Origin: Pseudofrankia inefficax | GTDB lineage: Bacteria; Actinomycetota; Actinomycetes; Frankiales; Frankiaceae | Assembly: GCF_000166135.1 (NCBI RefSeq) | Contig: NC_014666.1 | Coordinates: 1,612,001 to 1,676,000, forward strand | Length of the DNA stretch: 64,000 bases | Direction: 5' to 3' | Shown here: positions 7,161 to 16,922 of the stretch, piece by piece | Position numbering within the stretch: the stretch's first letter is position 1 | How the letters are laid out: each line of letters begins with the position of its first letter | Notes under the pieces: generated by a model | Told to the model about the DNA's origin: nothing | What the model saw: only the letters and a program-made list of their open reading frames with translations | The model's database searches: none | Translations under genes and position numbers: made by a program

Positions 7161-7640
7161 TCAGACTCGCAGACCGCAAAAGTTGCCGACAAAGGTCTGG
7201 AGCTGAATCTGCCAGTCGTAGAGCCACCAGTTGCTGTTGTACGGGGCAAAGCTGCCGTCGGGATAAGTGGCAGGTCCAGAGCCGACGACGGCGAGCTGCC
7301 AGGCGCCGGAACTTCCGGCAGGCCTCCGGTAGGCGTTGTAGCAGTACGTGGAGCCGACGAAGAACTTCGATGCGTGGTCCCAGCCCCACTGGCCTTTCGT
7401 TGTGGAATACGCTGGCAGGACTGCGTCGTAAGTGCCGGAGTGGTAGTCGTGCCACACGCCGATACCGACAGAGCTGTTGTTGAAGATGTAGTTGTTGGGC
7501 ACGGCGGCGTTGGCTGCGACGGGCGGTGCGATGGCAAAGGCGGCCAGGACCGCCACCATCAGTGCCAATAGGCGAACAGGGGAAGATGTGAATCTTCTGA
7601 GCGCGCGTGGTACGGGGAGGAACATGCGTTCGCGGTTCAT
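7161..7640 (-). CDS. secreted protein with Sec signal peptide, 159 aa
   Basis: ATG 7640 is preceded by AAGGAGA at about 5 bp. A basic N-terminus leads into a hydrophobic core (LLALMVAVLAAFAIA) and a likely cleavage after AANA, giving a mature part of about 115 residues. The mature protein is rich in Trp, Tyr, Asn and Ser (VGIGVWHDYHSGTYDAVLP; NWWLYDWQIQLQ) with three cysteines, two in YCYN and NFCGL that could form a disulphide. This suggests a small extracellular beta-rich domain. No enzyme motif is seen. It stands alone between the EAD-like genes and could be part of that module or unrelated. Confidence 0.75.
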   Translation of the reverse strand: MNRERMFLPVPRALRRFTSSPVRLLALMVAVLAAFAIAPPVAANAAVPNNYIFNNSSVGIGVWHDYHSGTYDAVLPAYSTTKGQWGWDHASKFFVGSTYCYNAYRRPAGSSGAWQLAVVGSGPATYPDGSFAPYNSNWWLYDWQIQLQTFVGNFCGLRV

Positions 7641-8252
7641 CTGTCTCCTTCATCTCCTTCGCGGAACGAATCGGTCGCCGCGATCACGGCTTTGGTTGCC
7701 GAGGTCGTGCGGTCGGTGTGGCGCTCGCCGCCGAAGAGCCAGGTCGGAGCTGTTCTGTTGGTGCCCAAGCCGCGCGGCCGACAGACGGCTCGCGGCTGCG
7801 TTTGATCACCACCCTTCACAGCGTCTGGTGATCTACTGAACACAGTTGCTGGCGTACTGCGAAGAGCCCGTTTTCCACTTGCTGCCCCACCGAGGCGCAA
7901 GTCCATCGATGATGGCGATCATGCGCCTTCTTCCGGGAACGAAGAAGCGGCACGACGGCCAAAAACCGTGGCTTTCGTGCCATCGTGCCGCGACGAGCGC
8001 TTTCACCGTGTGGTCGCCTGCGCACCCCCAGGCGTGACGCGGCTGAGCCTCGGCGCGGTGGGTGGACGCGGGTCCGGTCGGCCAGAACGTCTCGCCAGAG
8101 CGACGCTGTCGCCGGCGTGGTGCCCGGCTGCCTGGTAGGCCTCGGCGAGCCGGCTTCGGGACCGGTGCCGCACTGGGCTGCGACCGATCTACGCTGCTAC
8201 AGGCAGGCTTGATGACTGCGCCTGCGGCCGATCGACCAAGACGGGCCCACCA
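7641..8252. other. intergenic stretch with a possible decayed ATPase-like fragment
   Basis: No intact gene is supported over about 600 bp. On the minus strand near 7833-7935 a frame ends MIAIIDGLAPRWGSKWKTG, faintly like the C-terminal motif of HATPase_c anti-sigma-type proteins, but no start or upstream domain can be found. The region must also hold the promoter of the giant EAD/STAND gene; no consensus is clear. Confidence 0.25.
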
Positions 8253-11200
8253 ATGCCGGATGCACTGAGCGAGCTGGAGATCAGGGAGCTCGCCGCGGCG
8301 TTCCATGCCCCGGGTGCGGCCCGTCAGCTTCTCGAGACGGCCGGCGTTCCCCGCGAGCGGCAGCCTGGTTGGGGGGAGTGCAGCGCGGAGGAGTTCTGGC
8401 GCGAGGTCGCGACGCTGCTGCGCTCGGGTGTTCTGGCGGACGGCCGTGAGCGCGTCCTGACTGCTGCCCGCCGCAGGTTTCCCGCGAATCACGTGTTCGC
8501 GATTAAGAAGCCCCAGAACGGGGCGACGCCAGCCGACGACCGCGCGGACGTCGGCTCGCCAATCCCGGTACGGGCCGACGACGGAGACCACGCTCGCCGA
8601 GGGACGCGGCACCTTCTGGCCCGAAGGTGGATATCGCGTGGGAGTGGTTTTCGACTCGCCGCGGCACTTGTCGTGGCGGCGCTCGGTATCGGTGTGGCGT
8701 GTGCGCTACTCGTCTTCCTGCCACCGCGCGTCGGCGGCCTCGGGGCCGCGGTGGCGCTGATCGCGGCCGGCGGGATCGCCGCCGGCGCTTGGCTGATCGG
8801 AACCGGCGCCTCACCCGTGGGGCCGGTCGCGGCGAGGGCCGACACGTCGACCTCGGTCGGCGCCAGCCTGGGCCGCGGGATCGTCGTCGACCGGGGAAGC
8901 CGGCTGAACGTCAGGAACTCGACGATCACCTTCCACGCCGAGGCGAGTGGCGAGGTGGTGCCCCCAAAAGTCCATGTGCGGATGGGCCACCTTCCCCTTA
9001 GGCCCGCCGCGTACGAAGACCGTCCAGAGCTCAGCGGGATGCTCGACTATCGACTCGGCCAGGGCAGGTCGGTCGCAGTCTGCGTACTGGTCGGCGCGCG
9101 CGGCGTCGGCAAAAGCAGCCTGGCTGCGGCGCACGCCCGGCGAGCCGCCGAGCATGGCTGGTCGGTGGTGGCCTGGTTCGACGCGCGGGACTCCGCCGGC
9201 CTGCTTGTGGCGTTCAGCCTGCTCGCGGAGCAGCTCGGTGTCGCACTCGACAAGGAGCCGGAGGCATCCGCGCACGCTGCGTTGGACTGGCTGCGTGCCA
9301 CTCGCCAGCGCTGCCTGCTCGTGTTCGACAACGCCGTCGACCCAGACGCGGTCCGCCGCTGGATTCCGGCCACCGGCAATGTGCGCGTGATCATCACCAC
9401 GAATGAAACCGACTTCGCCGTTCTCAGCACGGCCGCGCCGATCGAGGTCGAGGTGTTCACGTCCGTGCAGGCGGTCGCCTACCTGGACCGGCGCACCGGC
9501 GGCGGCGTTGAGGGCGCCGCCGAGCTGGCCGAGGACCTCGGCCGGCTGCCACTGGCGCTGGCGCAGGCGGCGCCGACGATCATCGACGACGTCCATGAGG
9601 GCCGTTCCTACGCCGGATATCGCGCCCGCATGGCCTCGGTGCCGCTGCGCGAGCTGCTCGGCCCGGTGCGCGGCGACGCCTACCCCCTCGGATATGCCCA
9701 GGCTGTCATGCTGGCGGTCGAGCGCGTCGAGCAGGAGATGGCCGCCGTTGGCCCGGTGCGGCGAGTCCTCGACATTGTCGCGCTGTTGGCGGGGGACGCC
9801 ATTCCTCTTGACCTGGTGCGGGCGACCGGGGTCGAAGGGGACGCGGAGGCCGTCGACCAGGTGTTGCGGCGCCTCGAGTCGATCAGCCTGCTGAACCGCG
9901 TCGGGACCGGTGCCGTCGGCATGCACCATCTGACCCAGTTGGTCCTGCTGGGCCGCGGTCGCCGGCTGAGCACGCTCGGCGGGTCCTTGCGTGACCTGGT
10001 CGCAGCGCTTGAGGCAACGGCGCCGGCGACCGAGGACGCGTGGCCGCGCCGCGCGCTCATCGGCCAGCGGGCCCGTCAGTTGACCCACCTTCTCGGGCAT
10101 TCCGAGGCGGGGCTGGCGAGCGCGCCGGACCTGCACGAGCGTCTGCTGCGCGTTCAGGCGCACGGCTTGGAGCTACTCAACGAGGTCTCCGACCACGCGC
10201 TGGTGCTCGCACACGGCACCGAGGTCGTGGCGCGCCTGGCCGATGTTGCGGGCACCGACGACCCTGCGGTGCTGTCCGCGCGCCAGCATCTGGGCGAGGC
10301 CTACCGGCGGTCCTGGCGGGAGCCCGAGGCCGCCGCCCTGCTCGAACAGGTCCTCGACGCTCGCGTCCGCGTCTCGGGGCCCGACCATCCTGACACGGTG
10401 GCCACCCGGGCAGCCCTCGCCGGGGCCTATCTGCTCACCGGTCAGCTTGCCCGGGCCGAGGATCTGTTCAGCGAGGTGGTGCGCGCCCGACACGCGGCGC
10501 TCGGCACGCGGCACCGCCAGGCCTTGGCCGCGCGCAACGACCTGGCCACCGTCAAGGCCGCGCGGGGAGATCTCGCGTCGGCTATCGAGATTCTCGACGA
10601 GGTTTATCGGGACCGCGTCGCCGCGCTGGGCAAGGATGATTCCGACACCATCGACACCCGTCTTTCCCTCATGTCCGTAAGCCTGCGCGCCGGCGAGATC
10701 GACCGAGCGACGGTGCTGGCCGAGCAGGTCGTCGCTGACCGACGGCGGGTACGCGGCGTCGACCATCCCGAGACGCTGGCGGCACGGCGGAACCTGGCTT
10801 TCGTCTACGTGTCCGACGGCCGGGTGAACGAGGCGATGCTGTTGATGGAGGAGGTGCTGCGGGGGTACCAGCGCGTCCACGGCGACGATCATCATGAGAC
10901 GCTGTTCGCGCGGATCTACCTCGCCGATGTCTACGAGGCCGCGGGGCGCGACGGCGAGGCCGTGGCCCGCAACGAACGCACGTTGCCTCTCGCGCGCGCT
11001 GCCTTCGGCGAAGACCACTTTCTCGTACAGGCATGTGCCAGCCGCTTGGCGGCGGCCTATCTGAAGCGCGGCTCGTATCAGGAGGCGATCGCCCTCCATA
11101 CGAACATCGCGGCGGAGCAGCGTGGCGCGCGCGGCGACGACGACAGCAAGGTGGTCAACAGCCGCACCGTCCTTGCGCGTTCGCTGCGCAGCGTCGGCCG

Positions 11201-14200
11201 CATCGGTGAGGCCGTCGACCTGTTCCGGTCCATTGTGGCCGATCTCGCCGCCACCGTCGGACCGGATCATCCCGACGCGCTGTCCGTCCGGGGCGAGCTC
11301 GCCGACGCACTCCTCGAAGCGCGCGCCGAGGAGGCGGCGGTCGGTTTGTACGAGGACGTGGTCCGGGCACGCCGGCGCGTGCAGGGCGACGACCATCCTG
11401 ACACCCTGCGCGACCGGGCCGGGCTGGCCGACGCCTACCGGCAGACCTGGCGACGCAACGAAGCCGTAGCCGCGTTCGAGGAGGTCGTTGCCGACTGGGC
11501 TCGGCTGCGCGGACCGGAGCACCCGAGCACGATCGGCGCGCGGAAAAGCCTCGCCGACGCCTACGCAGCGATAGGGCGGCGCGACGACGCGGCGAATGAG
11601 CTGGAACAGGTTTTCGAGGCGCGGACCAGACTGCTCGGCGACGACCACCCGAGGACCCTGACCACCATGGGCGCTCTCGCCCAAGCCCTCGCCCACACGG
11701 GCCGCCACGACCGGGTCATCCCATTGCTCACCGCCGCCGCTGCGGGTTTCGCGCGGGTGAGCGGCCGGGCCCACATCGACACCCTCACCGCGCGGCGGGC
11801 TCTCGCCGACGCGTACCTCGCGCTCGGCGAGACCCAGCGCGGCCTGGCGTTGCACGTTCAGGCTGCCGAGGACGCTCGGCAGGACTTCAGCAGGACCACG
11901 CTGGTCGACGTCGGGCTCGACCTCTCGCTGTCCCTCGCGCGGCTGAAGGCGGGTCAGCTGACGGGCACCACCGAGAGCCTGGAGCGCGGCGTGGACACCG
12001 CCGAGCGGGAGCTGGGCGCGGATCACCATTCCACGCTGCTGTTGCGGGACGCCGTCGCCGCGCAGTATCTCGACCTTGACGACATCACCGCGGCGATTCG
12101 GGTGCACGAGGAGAGCCTCGCCCGGAGGCGCGCCAGGTTCGGTGACACGCATCGCAGCGTCCTGGACAACAGGTTCCGGCTGGCGAAGGCCTACCTCCGC
12201 GCGGGTCGCAACAAGGAGGCCGTCGCGGCCTTCGCCGATCTGGCCAAGGTGGTGACCTCGTCGCGCCCGAACCGGGATCGCCGCGACGCGGCGATGCTGC
12301 TCGCCTCCGTCCGCAGGGGACTCGCCGAGGCCCACCTGCACAACGGCGACTACGACCAGGCCGTGCGCCTGGCGGCCGAAAGCGTGGCTGAGGCTCGCCG
12401 GGCGGTAGGGGCGGACAACGAAATCGTCTTCGAGGGGCGGGCGTTGCACGCGGACGCGCTGGCCGCCGCGGGCCGCACAGACGAGGCCATTGCCGCGTAC
12501 GAGGGGTTGATCACGGATCTCGGGCGGACCCTCAACGGCAGCCGGGCCGAGGCTCTCGGCTATCAGGTCCGGCTCGCCTGGCTCCAGCACAGCGCGGCCC
12601 ACTTCGAACGGAGCGCCGCGCTGCTCACCGAGGTCATCGCGGTGTCCGCCGAGATCTGGGGTGAGCGGCATCCGCAGACCCTGCGGGCCCGTTCGCTGTA
12701 CGCCCAGGCCACCGGTGCCCAAGCCGCTGGCGCGGACCCCCGGGACGAGCGGGGCGTCGCCGAGGCGGTCGACCGGCTTCGGGACGTGAACGCCACGCAG
12801 CGCGAAGCGCTTGGCCCCGACCATCCCGACGGCCTCGACAGCCGCTACGCCCTGCAGACGCTGCTGCGCCTCGCGGGCCGGCAGTTCGAAGCGCTGGCGG
12901 TGCTGGAAGACCTGGCCGGCGACCAGCGCAGGGTACGCGGCGAAGGCCATCGGAGCACGCTCCAGACGCGGGGCGATCAGGCCGAAGCCCACTTCGACGC
13001 GGGCCACCACGATCAGGCGATCGCCCTACAGGAACGCCTCGTCGCCGACGAACGGGACCTGCTCACCGCCGGTGACGAGCTACTGGTGCTCCACCGGGCC
13101 TCGCTGACCAGGATGTACGTGCTGGCCGGCCGTCACTCCGAGGCCCGCACGCTGGCCGCGTCCGTCGACGCCGATCTCGATGGAGATCGCAACCAGAGCA
13201 TGTGGCGCGTGATCCAGCAGCAGATGGCGAGCATCGCGCTCCACAAACGGCTGAGCACGGATGACCCGACCGACGACGACCTCTCCGCGTTGATCGCCGT
13301 GCACGGCAGTGACGATCCCACCGTCCTACGTTTCCGCTACCGTCTGGCCATCGCGCACGGCACAGCAGGTGATCCCGCCCGCGCGGCGACCGAGTTCACG
13401 GAGATCGTCGGCGACTTCACGAAGGTGTTCGGCGCCGACCACGAGGACACCTTGTTCACCCGGTCCTATCAGGCTTACTGGCGCGCCGAGGCGGGCGACC
13501 CGGCCGGTTCGATCGTCGCGCTCGAGCGGTTGATGACCGACGTCCGCAGAGTCCTGGGCGACGAGCACACGCTCCAGTTGAGTTCGCGGATCCTGCTCGC
13601 CAAGCTGCGCGGCAGAACAGGCGGAGACCCGGCGGCGACCGCGGCCGAGTTCGCCGTGCTCGTGCCGCTGGCGCGCGTCCGTTGGGGGCCCGACCATCCC
13701 GACACTCTGGCGACGGCGGAGGGCCTCGCGCGCTGGCGGGGTGAGGCTGGCGATCCGGCCGGCGCGATCGCCGTCGCCGCGGACCTGCTCAGCCGCCGGA
13801 TGGTCACGCTGGGCCCGGATCATCCGGCGACACTGAGCGTTCGCGTCATGCTGGCGCGTTGGCAGGGTGAGGCGGGCGATCCTGTCGGCGCGCTGCTCGC
13901 CATCGAGTCGGTGCTGGTCGAACTGGTCCGCGTCCTCGGGCCGGCCCACCGCTTGACGGCGACGGCACGGGTGATCCGCGCGCGCTGGCTTAGGGAGACC
14001 GGCGACGCGGCCGGTGCCGCGACAGAGCTCCTCGCGCTCATCCCGCTGCACACCGACCTGTTCGGCCCCGACCACGAGGAAGTCTGGACGATCCAGCACA
14101 ATGCGGCGCTCTGGCACCTGGAGGTGGACGATGCCGAGCGCGCGATCCTGATCGGGACCGAGCTGCTCGCGAGCAAGGAGCGCGCGCTGGGGCCAAGCCA

Positions 14201-14519
14201 TCGCTCCACGTTGGAGTCGCTGGGCGAACTCGCCGCGTGGCACGGCCACGCCGGCCGCCCGCGCCAAGCAGCGGCCGAGCTCGCCGAGCTGCTGCCCGTG
14301 GTGATCGACGCGCTCGGACCCGAAGACGAGATCACCTACGCGGTCCGCGGGGCCTATGCCCGATGGTGCGGGGAAGCGGGCGACACGGCGATCGCGATGC
14401 TCACCGAGCTGCTGCCCGAGATTCAGCGAGCACTCGGCCCGGACCACTATCGGACCCGAGCGGTAGCCGAGCGCCTGGAAGAGTTCCAGGGACGTGCCGA
14501 CCAGCCCGCCGACGCCTGA
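8253..14519 (+). CDS. giant EAD1 - membrane - NB-ARC (STAND) - TPR protein, 2088 aa
   Basis: Residues 4-83 match effector-associated domain 1 (LSELEIRELAAAFHAPGAAR, a central EEFWREV and a closing RRFPANHVF). Two membrane spans follow, about 133-157 and 159-182. Next comes an NB-ARC/AP-ATPase with Walker A G281-ARGVGKSS, Walker B CLLVFDN (354-360) and GRLPLAL (430-436), then a winged-helix-like part to about 570. From about 660 to the end I count roughly 32 TPR units of about 42 residues, marked by variants of G-P-D-H-P-D-T. STAND proteins are switch ATPases whose repeats sense a ligand and whose N-terminal domain recruits an effector. Here the EAD would recruit an EAD-bearing partner at the membrane. 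ATG 8253 lacks a strong ribosome binding site. The repeats differ from one another, so it is not a recent expansion. Confidence 0.9.
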   Translation: MPDALSELEIRELAAAFHAPGAARQLLETAGVPRERQPGWGECSAEEFWREVATLLRSGVLADGRERVLTAARRRFPANHVFAIKKPQNGATPADDRADVGSPIPVRADDGDHARRGTRHLLARRWISRGSGFRLAAALVVAALGIGVACALLVFLPPRVGGLGAAVALIAAGGIAAGAWLIGTGASPVGPVAARADTSTSVGASLGRGIVVDRGSRLNVRNSTITFHAEASGEVVPPKVHVRMGHLPLRPAAYEDRPELSGMLDYRLGQGRSVAVCVLVGARGVGKSSLAAAHARRAAEHGWSVVAWFDARDSAGLLVAFSLLAEQLGVALDKEPEASAHAALDWLRATRQRCLLVFDNAVDPDAVRRWIPATGNVRVIITTNETDFAVLSTAAPIEVEVFTSVQAVAYLDRRTGGGVEGAAELAEDLGRLPLALAQAAPTIIDDVHEGRSYAGYRARMASVPLRELLGPVRGDAYPLGYAQAVMLAVERVEQEMAAVGPVRRVLDIVALLAGDAIPLDLVRATGVEGDAEAVDQVLRRLESISLLNRVGTGAVGMHHLTQLVLLGRGRRLSTLGGSLRDLVAALEATAPATEDAWPRRALIGQRARQLTHLLGHSEAGLASAPDLHERLLRVQAHGLELLNEVSDHALVLAHGTEVVARLADVAGTDDPAVLSARQHLGEAYRRSWREPEAAALLEQVLDARVRVSGPDHPDTVATRAALAGAYLLTGQLARAEDLFSEVVRARHAALGTRHRQALAARNDLATVKAARGDLASAIEILDEVYRDRVAALGKDDSDTIDTRLSLMSVSLRAGEIDRATVLAEQVVADRRRVRGVDHPETLAARRNLAFVYVSDGRVNEAMLLMEEVLRGYQRVHGDDHHETLFARIYLADVYEAAGRDGEAVARNERTLPLARAAFGEDHFLVQACASRLAAAYLKRGSYQEAIALHTNIAAEQRGARGDDDSKVVNSRTVLARSLRSVGRIGEAVDLFRSIVADLAATVGPDHPDALSVRGELADALLEARAEEAAVGLYEDVVRARRRVQGDDHPDTLRDRAGLADAYRQTWRRNEAVAAFEEVVADWARLRGPEHPSTIGARKSLADAYAAIGRRDDAANELEQVFEARTRLLGDDHPRTLTTMGALAQALAHTGRHDRVIPLLTAAAAGFARVSGRAHIDTLTARRALADAYLALGETQRGLALHVQAAEDARQDFSRTTLVDVGLDLSLSLARLKAGQLTGTTESLERGVDTAERELGADHHSTLLLRDAVAAQYLDLDDITAAIRVHEESLARRRARFGDTHRSVLDNRFRLAKAYLRAGRNKEAVAAFADLAKVVTSSRPNRDRRDAAMLLASVRRGLAEAHLHNGDYDQAVRLAAESVAEARRAVGADNEIVFEGRALHADALAAAGRTDEAIAAYEGLITDLGRTLNGSRAEALGYQVRLAWLQHSAAHFERSAALLTEVIAVSAEIWGERHPQTLRARSLYAQATGAQAAGADPRDERGVAEAVDRLRDVNATQREALGPDHPDGLDSRYALQTLLRLAGRQFEALAVLEDLAGDQRRVRGEGHRSTLQTRGDQAEAHFDAGHHDQAIALQERLVADERDLLTAGDELLVLHRASLTRMYVLAGRHSEARTLAASVDADLDGDRNQSMWRVIQQQMASIALHKRLSTDDPTDDDLSALIAVHGSDDPTVLRFRYRLAIAHGTAGDPARAATEFTEIVGDFTKVFGADHEDTLFTRSYQAYWRAEAGDPAGSIVALERLMTDVRRVLGDEHTLQLSSRILLAKLRGRTGGDPAATAAEFAVLVPLARVRWGPDHPDTLATAEGLARWRGEAGDPAGAIAVAADLLSRRMVTLGPDHPATLSVRVMLARWQGEAGDPVGALLAIESVLVELVRVLGPAHRLTATARVIRARWLRETGDAAGAATELLALIPLHTDLFGPDHEEVWTIQHNAALWHLEVDDAERAILIGTELLASKERALGPSHRSTLESLGELAAWHGHAGRPRQAAAELAELLPVVIDALGPEDEITYAVRGAYARWCGEAGDTAIAMLTELLPEIQRALGPDHYRTRAVAERLEEFQGRADQPADA

Positions 14520-14862
14520 GCGCCGACGACCATCGCCGGTGAAACGCCCCGGTGTGGGGCTACCTTATCGGTGTGGTGACGGGACGAGGAGTTCTCACGG
14601 TCACCAGTGGTGAACCGTCCGAGTGCGCCTCAGGTGGATGGCAGTTCTTCGAGTCTTACGCACCGGCCGAGCGCCGGTGACGCCATCCGGTCCGGTGCCC
14701 AGCCCCACCGGCGACAGTCTCAGTACAGTCCCGATCTCGACCTTCGGTAGTGCGAATCTGTTGCTGACCGGGCTGGGCACGGTCGTGATGGGGGTGAGGT
14801 CCGGTCGAGGGGCTGTCCGAGGTCGAGGTGCGCGAGTTCGCACGATGGTTCCCGGAGCGCGA
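14520..14862. other. intergenic stretch with unassigned frames
   Basis: A GTG at 14573 opens a short frame that stops near 14680. A later frame includes SEVEVREFARWFPERDYD, running into the IS110 remnant on the other strand. Neither is recognisable. The stretch looks like debris from insertion and deletion events. Confidence 0.25.
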
Positions 14863-15024
14863 CTATGACCCGGGCGGTGCGCTCGTCCAGACCGCGGTGG
14901 AGACGTAGCGGGTCGGGTCGTCTCCGAACCCGGCGAGCACCCGGGCGGCGAGGACCGGTCCCAGGCCTGGCTGGGGCAGGAGGATCTCAGCGTCCGGGTG
15001 CCGGCCGAAATTCGCGGCCAGGTG
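14863..15024 (-). pseudogene. fragment of an IS110-family transposase
   Basis: The minus strand encodes RHPDAEILLPQPGLGPVLAA followed by RVLAGFGDDPTRY, the start of the Transposase_20 domain of IS110 recombinases. The DEDD domain and the serine motif are missing. The sequence differs clearly from the intact IS110 at 1788, so it is the scar of a different element. Confidence 0.7.
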
Positions 15025-15115
15025 TTCCTCGCTGGCACGCGAATCCATAGACATTCCGCGCGCGGGGCCGGTTGGTTCGTCCACTTTCGGCTGGCCCGGC
15101 CCCGCTTGGCTGGGT

Positions 15116-15889
15116 TCAGGGGGCCTGGGCGGGAATGTTCAGGGATAGTGGGGTCGAGCGGCGGGCGTCGACGACGACGGACTTGATCGCGGCGCCGTTG
15201 GTGAGGACGGTGTGCACCACGTTGGTCAGATCGACGACGTCGACGAAGTCGGCGTGGACGTAGTCGCGGCCGATCCAGAGCGGGTGGACGGCGCCCGCGA
15301 GCGCGGGATCCCAGTTGTTGATGAACTCGGTTCCGGACGCGCCCTCGCCCCCGGCGGAGTTGCCCACGGTGATACGTGTGAAGCCGAGGGTGGGGTATTC
15401 GACCCGGTAGGCCTCGATGAGCTTGTCGAGGGCGGCCTTGCTCACCGCGTAGGAGCCGAGGGCGGGCCAGGGCTCGGTGACCGAGCCGGTGATGGACGAC
15501 AGGTAGGCGGCGACCCCACGGCTTTCGAGCAGGTGGGGCATCGCGGCCGCGGTGACGAGGGAGGCACCGATGACGTTGGTCTCGAAGACGGTGCGCCAGG
15601 TGCCGGCGTCCACGTCGACGAGGCGGCGCAGGACGCCGATGCCGGTCGCGTAGACGATCGCGTCGATGCCGCCGAGCCCGGTCGCCGCCTCCTCGACCGC
15701 GGCGCGGACGGAGCCCTCGTCGGTGACGTCGCAGGCGATCGCCAGCGAGCCCGTGCCGGCCTCGTGCGCCGCATCCACCAGTCGGTCCTTGCGCCGCGCG
15801 AGCAGCGCCACCCGCGCTCCGCGCTGGCCGAGGCCTATCCCGATGGCACGTCCTAACCCGCTGGAGGCGCCGACCACTACTGCTCGCAT
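15116..15889 (-). CDS. SDR-family oxidoreductase
   Basis: A 257-residue protein of classical SDR size. The dinucleotide site is VVVGASSGLGRAIG (TGxxxGxG type with Val-Gly at the start), NADP(H) is suggested by the basic ARRKDR after strand 2, and the catalytic Ser and YAVSK are present. The usual NAG motif of strand 4 is YATG here. It probably reduces or oxidises a small carbonyl or hydroxyl substrate. It lies 97 bp downstream of the mycofactocin-type SDR on the same strand and may share its transcript. The substrate cannot be read from the sequence. Confidence 0.9.
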   Translation of the reverse strand: MRAVVVGASSGLGRAIGIGLGQRGARVALLARRKDRLVDAAHEAGTGSLAIACDVTDEGSVRAAVEEAATGLGGIDAIVYATGIGVLRRLVDVDAGTWRTVFETNVIGASLVTAAAMPHLLESRGVAAYLSSITGSVTEPWPALGSYAVSKAALDKLIEAYRVEYPTLGFTRITVGNSAGGEGASGTEFINNWDPALAGAVHPLWIGRDYVHADFVDVVDLTNVVHTVLTNGAAIKSVVVDARRSTPLSLNIPAQAP

Positions 15890-15986
15890 GGTGAATTCCC
15901 TTTTCGTCTCGTCGTCGGGTGTGAAAATGCGGCACTCACGGGCGTTCGTGTCGTCGCTGGCGACAGTCGAACCAACCGCGCAAAGC

Positions 15987-16838
15987 TCAGAACGCGGGAG
16001 GCGCCTTGAGCATCGCGCCCGCGTCGATCCGGAGGTTCAGCCCCGTCATGTAGCGGGAGTCGTCGCTCGCGAGGTACACGACCAGGGCAGAGACGTCCTC
16101 CGGCTCGATGTACGGGATCGGCATCGCCTGCATGACGGGGAAGGCGAGTTCCGCGTCCGCGCGCGTCGGGTTCTCCAGGTCCGGTCGGAACGCCCGGTAG
16201 ACGTTGTCGTTGTGCAGCAGCACGGTGTTGACGTTCGTCGGGTGAATCGCGTTCAGGCGCACGGAGTGCGGCGCGAGCTGCAGCGCGAGGACCTCGACAT
16301 ACCTGGCGACGAGCTGCTTCGCGAGCGAGTAGCCGACCCCGCCGGGCGCGCCCATCTGGTCGGTCAGGCCGCCGATCATCCCAGCCGTCGAGCCGGTGAC
16401 GATGATCGAGGAGCCCGCGCTCAGGTGCGGGAGGGCGACGGCGACCGTGTTCTGGACGCCCCCGAGGTCGACGTCCAGGGCATCGACGAAGCTGCTGCAC
16501 AGCGTCTCGTCCGTCAGCGGGCAGACGCCGGCGTTGGCGCACACGACGTCCAGCCGGCCGAGCTTGGCGAGGCCGGCGTCGAGGGCGGCGCGCAGCTGGT
16601 CGCGGTCGCGGACGTCGGCCTGCGTGGCGACGATCCGTCGGCCGAGCGCCTCGACCTCCTTGACCGTCACGGCCAGGTCCTCGGGGGTCGCCAGCGGGTA
16701 GCTGACGCTGTTGATCTGTTGGCAGATGTCGACCGCGATGATGTCCGCGCCCTCGACGGCGAGCCGAACGGCGTGGCTGCGTCCCTGGCCGCGTGCCGCT
16801 CCGGTGATGAAGGCGACCTTGCCGTCCAGCTTGCCCAT
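15987..16838 (-). CDS. mycofactocin-coupled SDR dehydrogenase
   Basis: A 283-residue protein with VAFITGAARGQGRSHAVRLA and VDICQQINSVSYPLATPEDL, the signature of the mycofactocin-coupled SDR subfamily (carveol-dehydrogenase-like), which keeps NAD(H) bound and re-oxidises it through mycofactocin. NAGV, the Ser region (VTGSTAG) and YSLAK form the active site. The insertion with YP-ATPEDL between strands 2 and 3 is diagnostic. No mycofactocin biosynthesis genes are in the window, so they would have to be elsewhere. A substrate alcohol is likely but not identifiable. Confidence 0.92.
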   Translation of the reverse strand: MGKLDGKVAFITGAARGQGRSHAVRLAVEGADIIAVDICQQINSVSYPLATPEDLAVTVKEVEALGRRIVATQADVRDRDQLRAALDAGLAKLGRLDVVCANAGVCPLTDETLCSSFVDALDVDLGGVQNTVAVALPHLSAGSSIIVTGSTAGMIGGLTDQMGAPGGVGYSLAKQLVARYVEVLALQLAPHSVRLNAIHPTNVNTVLLHNDNVYRAFRPDLENPTRADAELAFPVMQAMPIPYIEPEDVSALVVYLASDDSRYMTGLNLRIDAGAMLKAPPAF

Positions 16839-16922
16839 CGGTGTTCTCCTGATTCTTCGGGAAGGTGCGTCCTCGCCGCGGGACGACGTGAGCTGACCGG
16901 TCCGACGACGCCGCGCGGTCGC

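Noticed and set aside
7833-7935. C-terminal fragment of an HATPase-type protein on the minus strand
   Set aside because: Only about 20 residues look suggestive and no upstream domain can be followed, so it was not called as a gene.
10173-13010. 945-codon open frame on the minus strand inside the giant TPR gene
   Set aside because: It mirrors the TPR repeats in antisense, has no ribosome binding site and no recognisable domain; the plus-strand protein has clear motifs throughout.
14573-14860. Short plus-strand peptides ending in SEVEVREFARWFPERDYD
   Set aside because: Two or three frames would be needed and nothing is recognisable; treated as debris next to the IS110 fragment.
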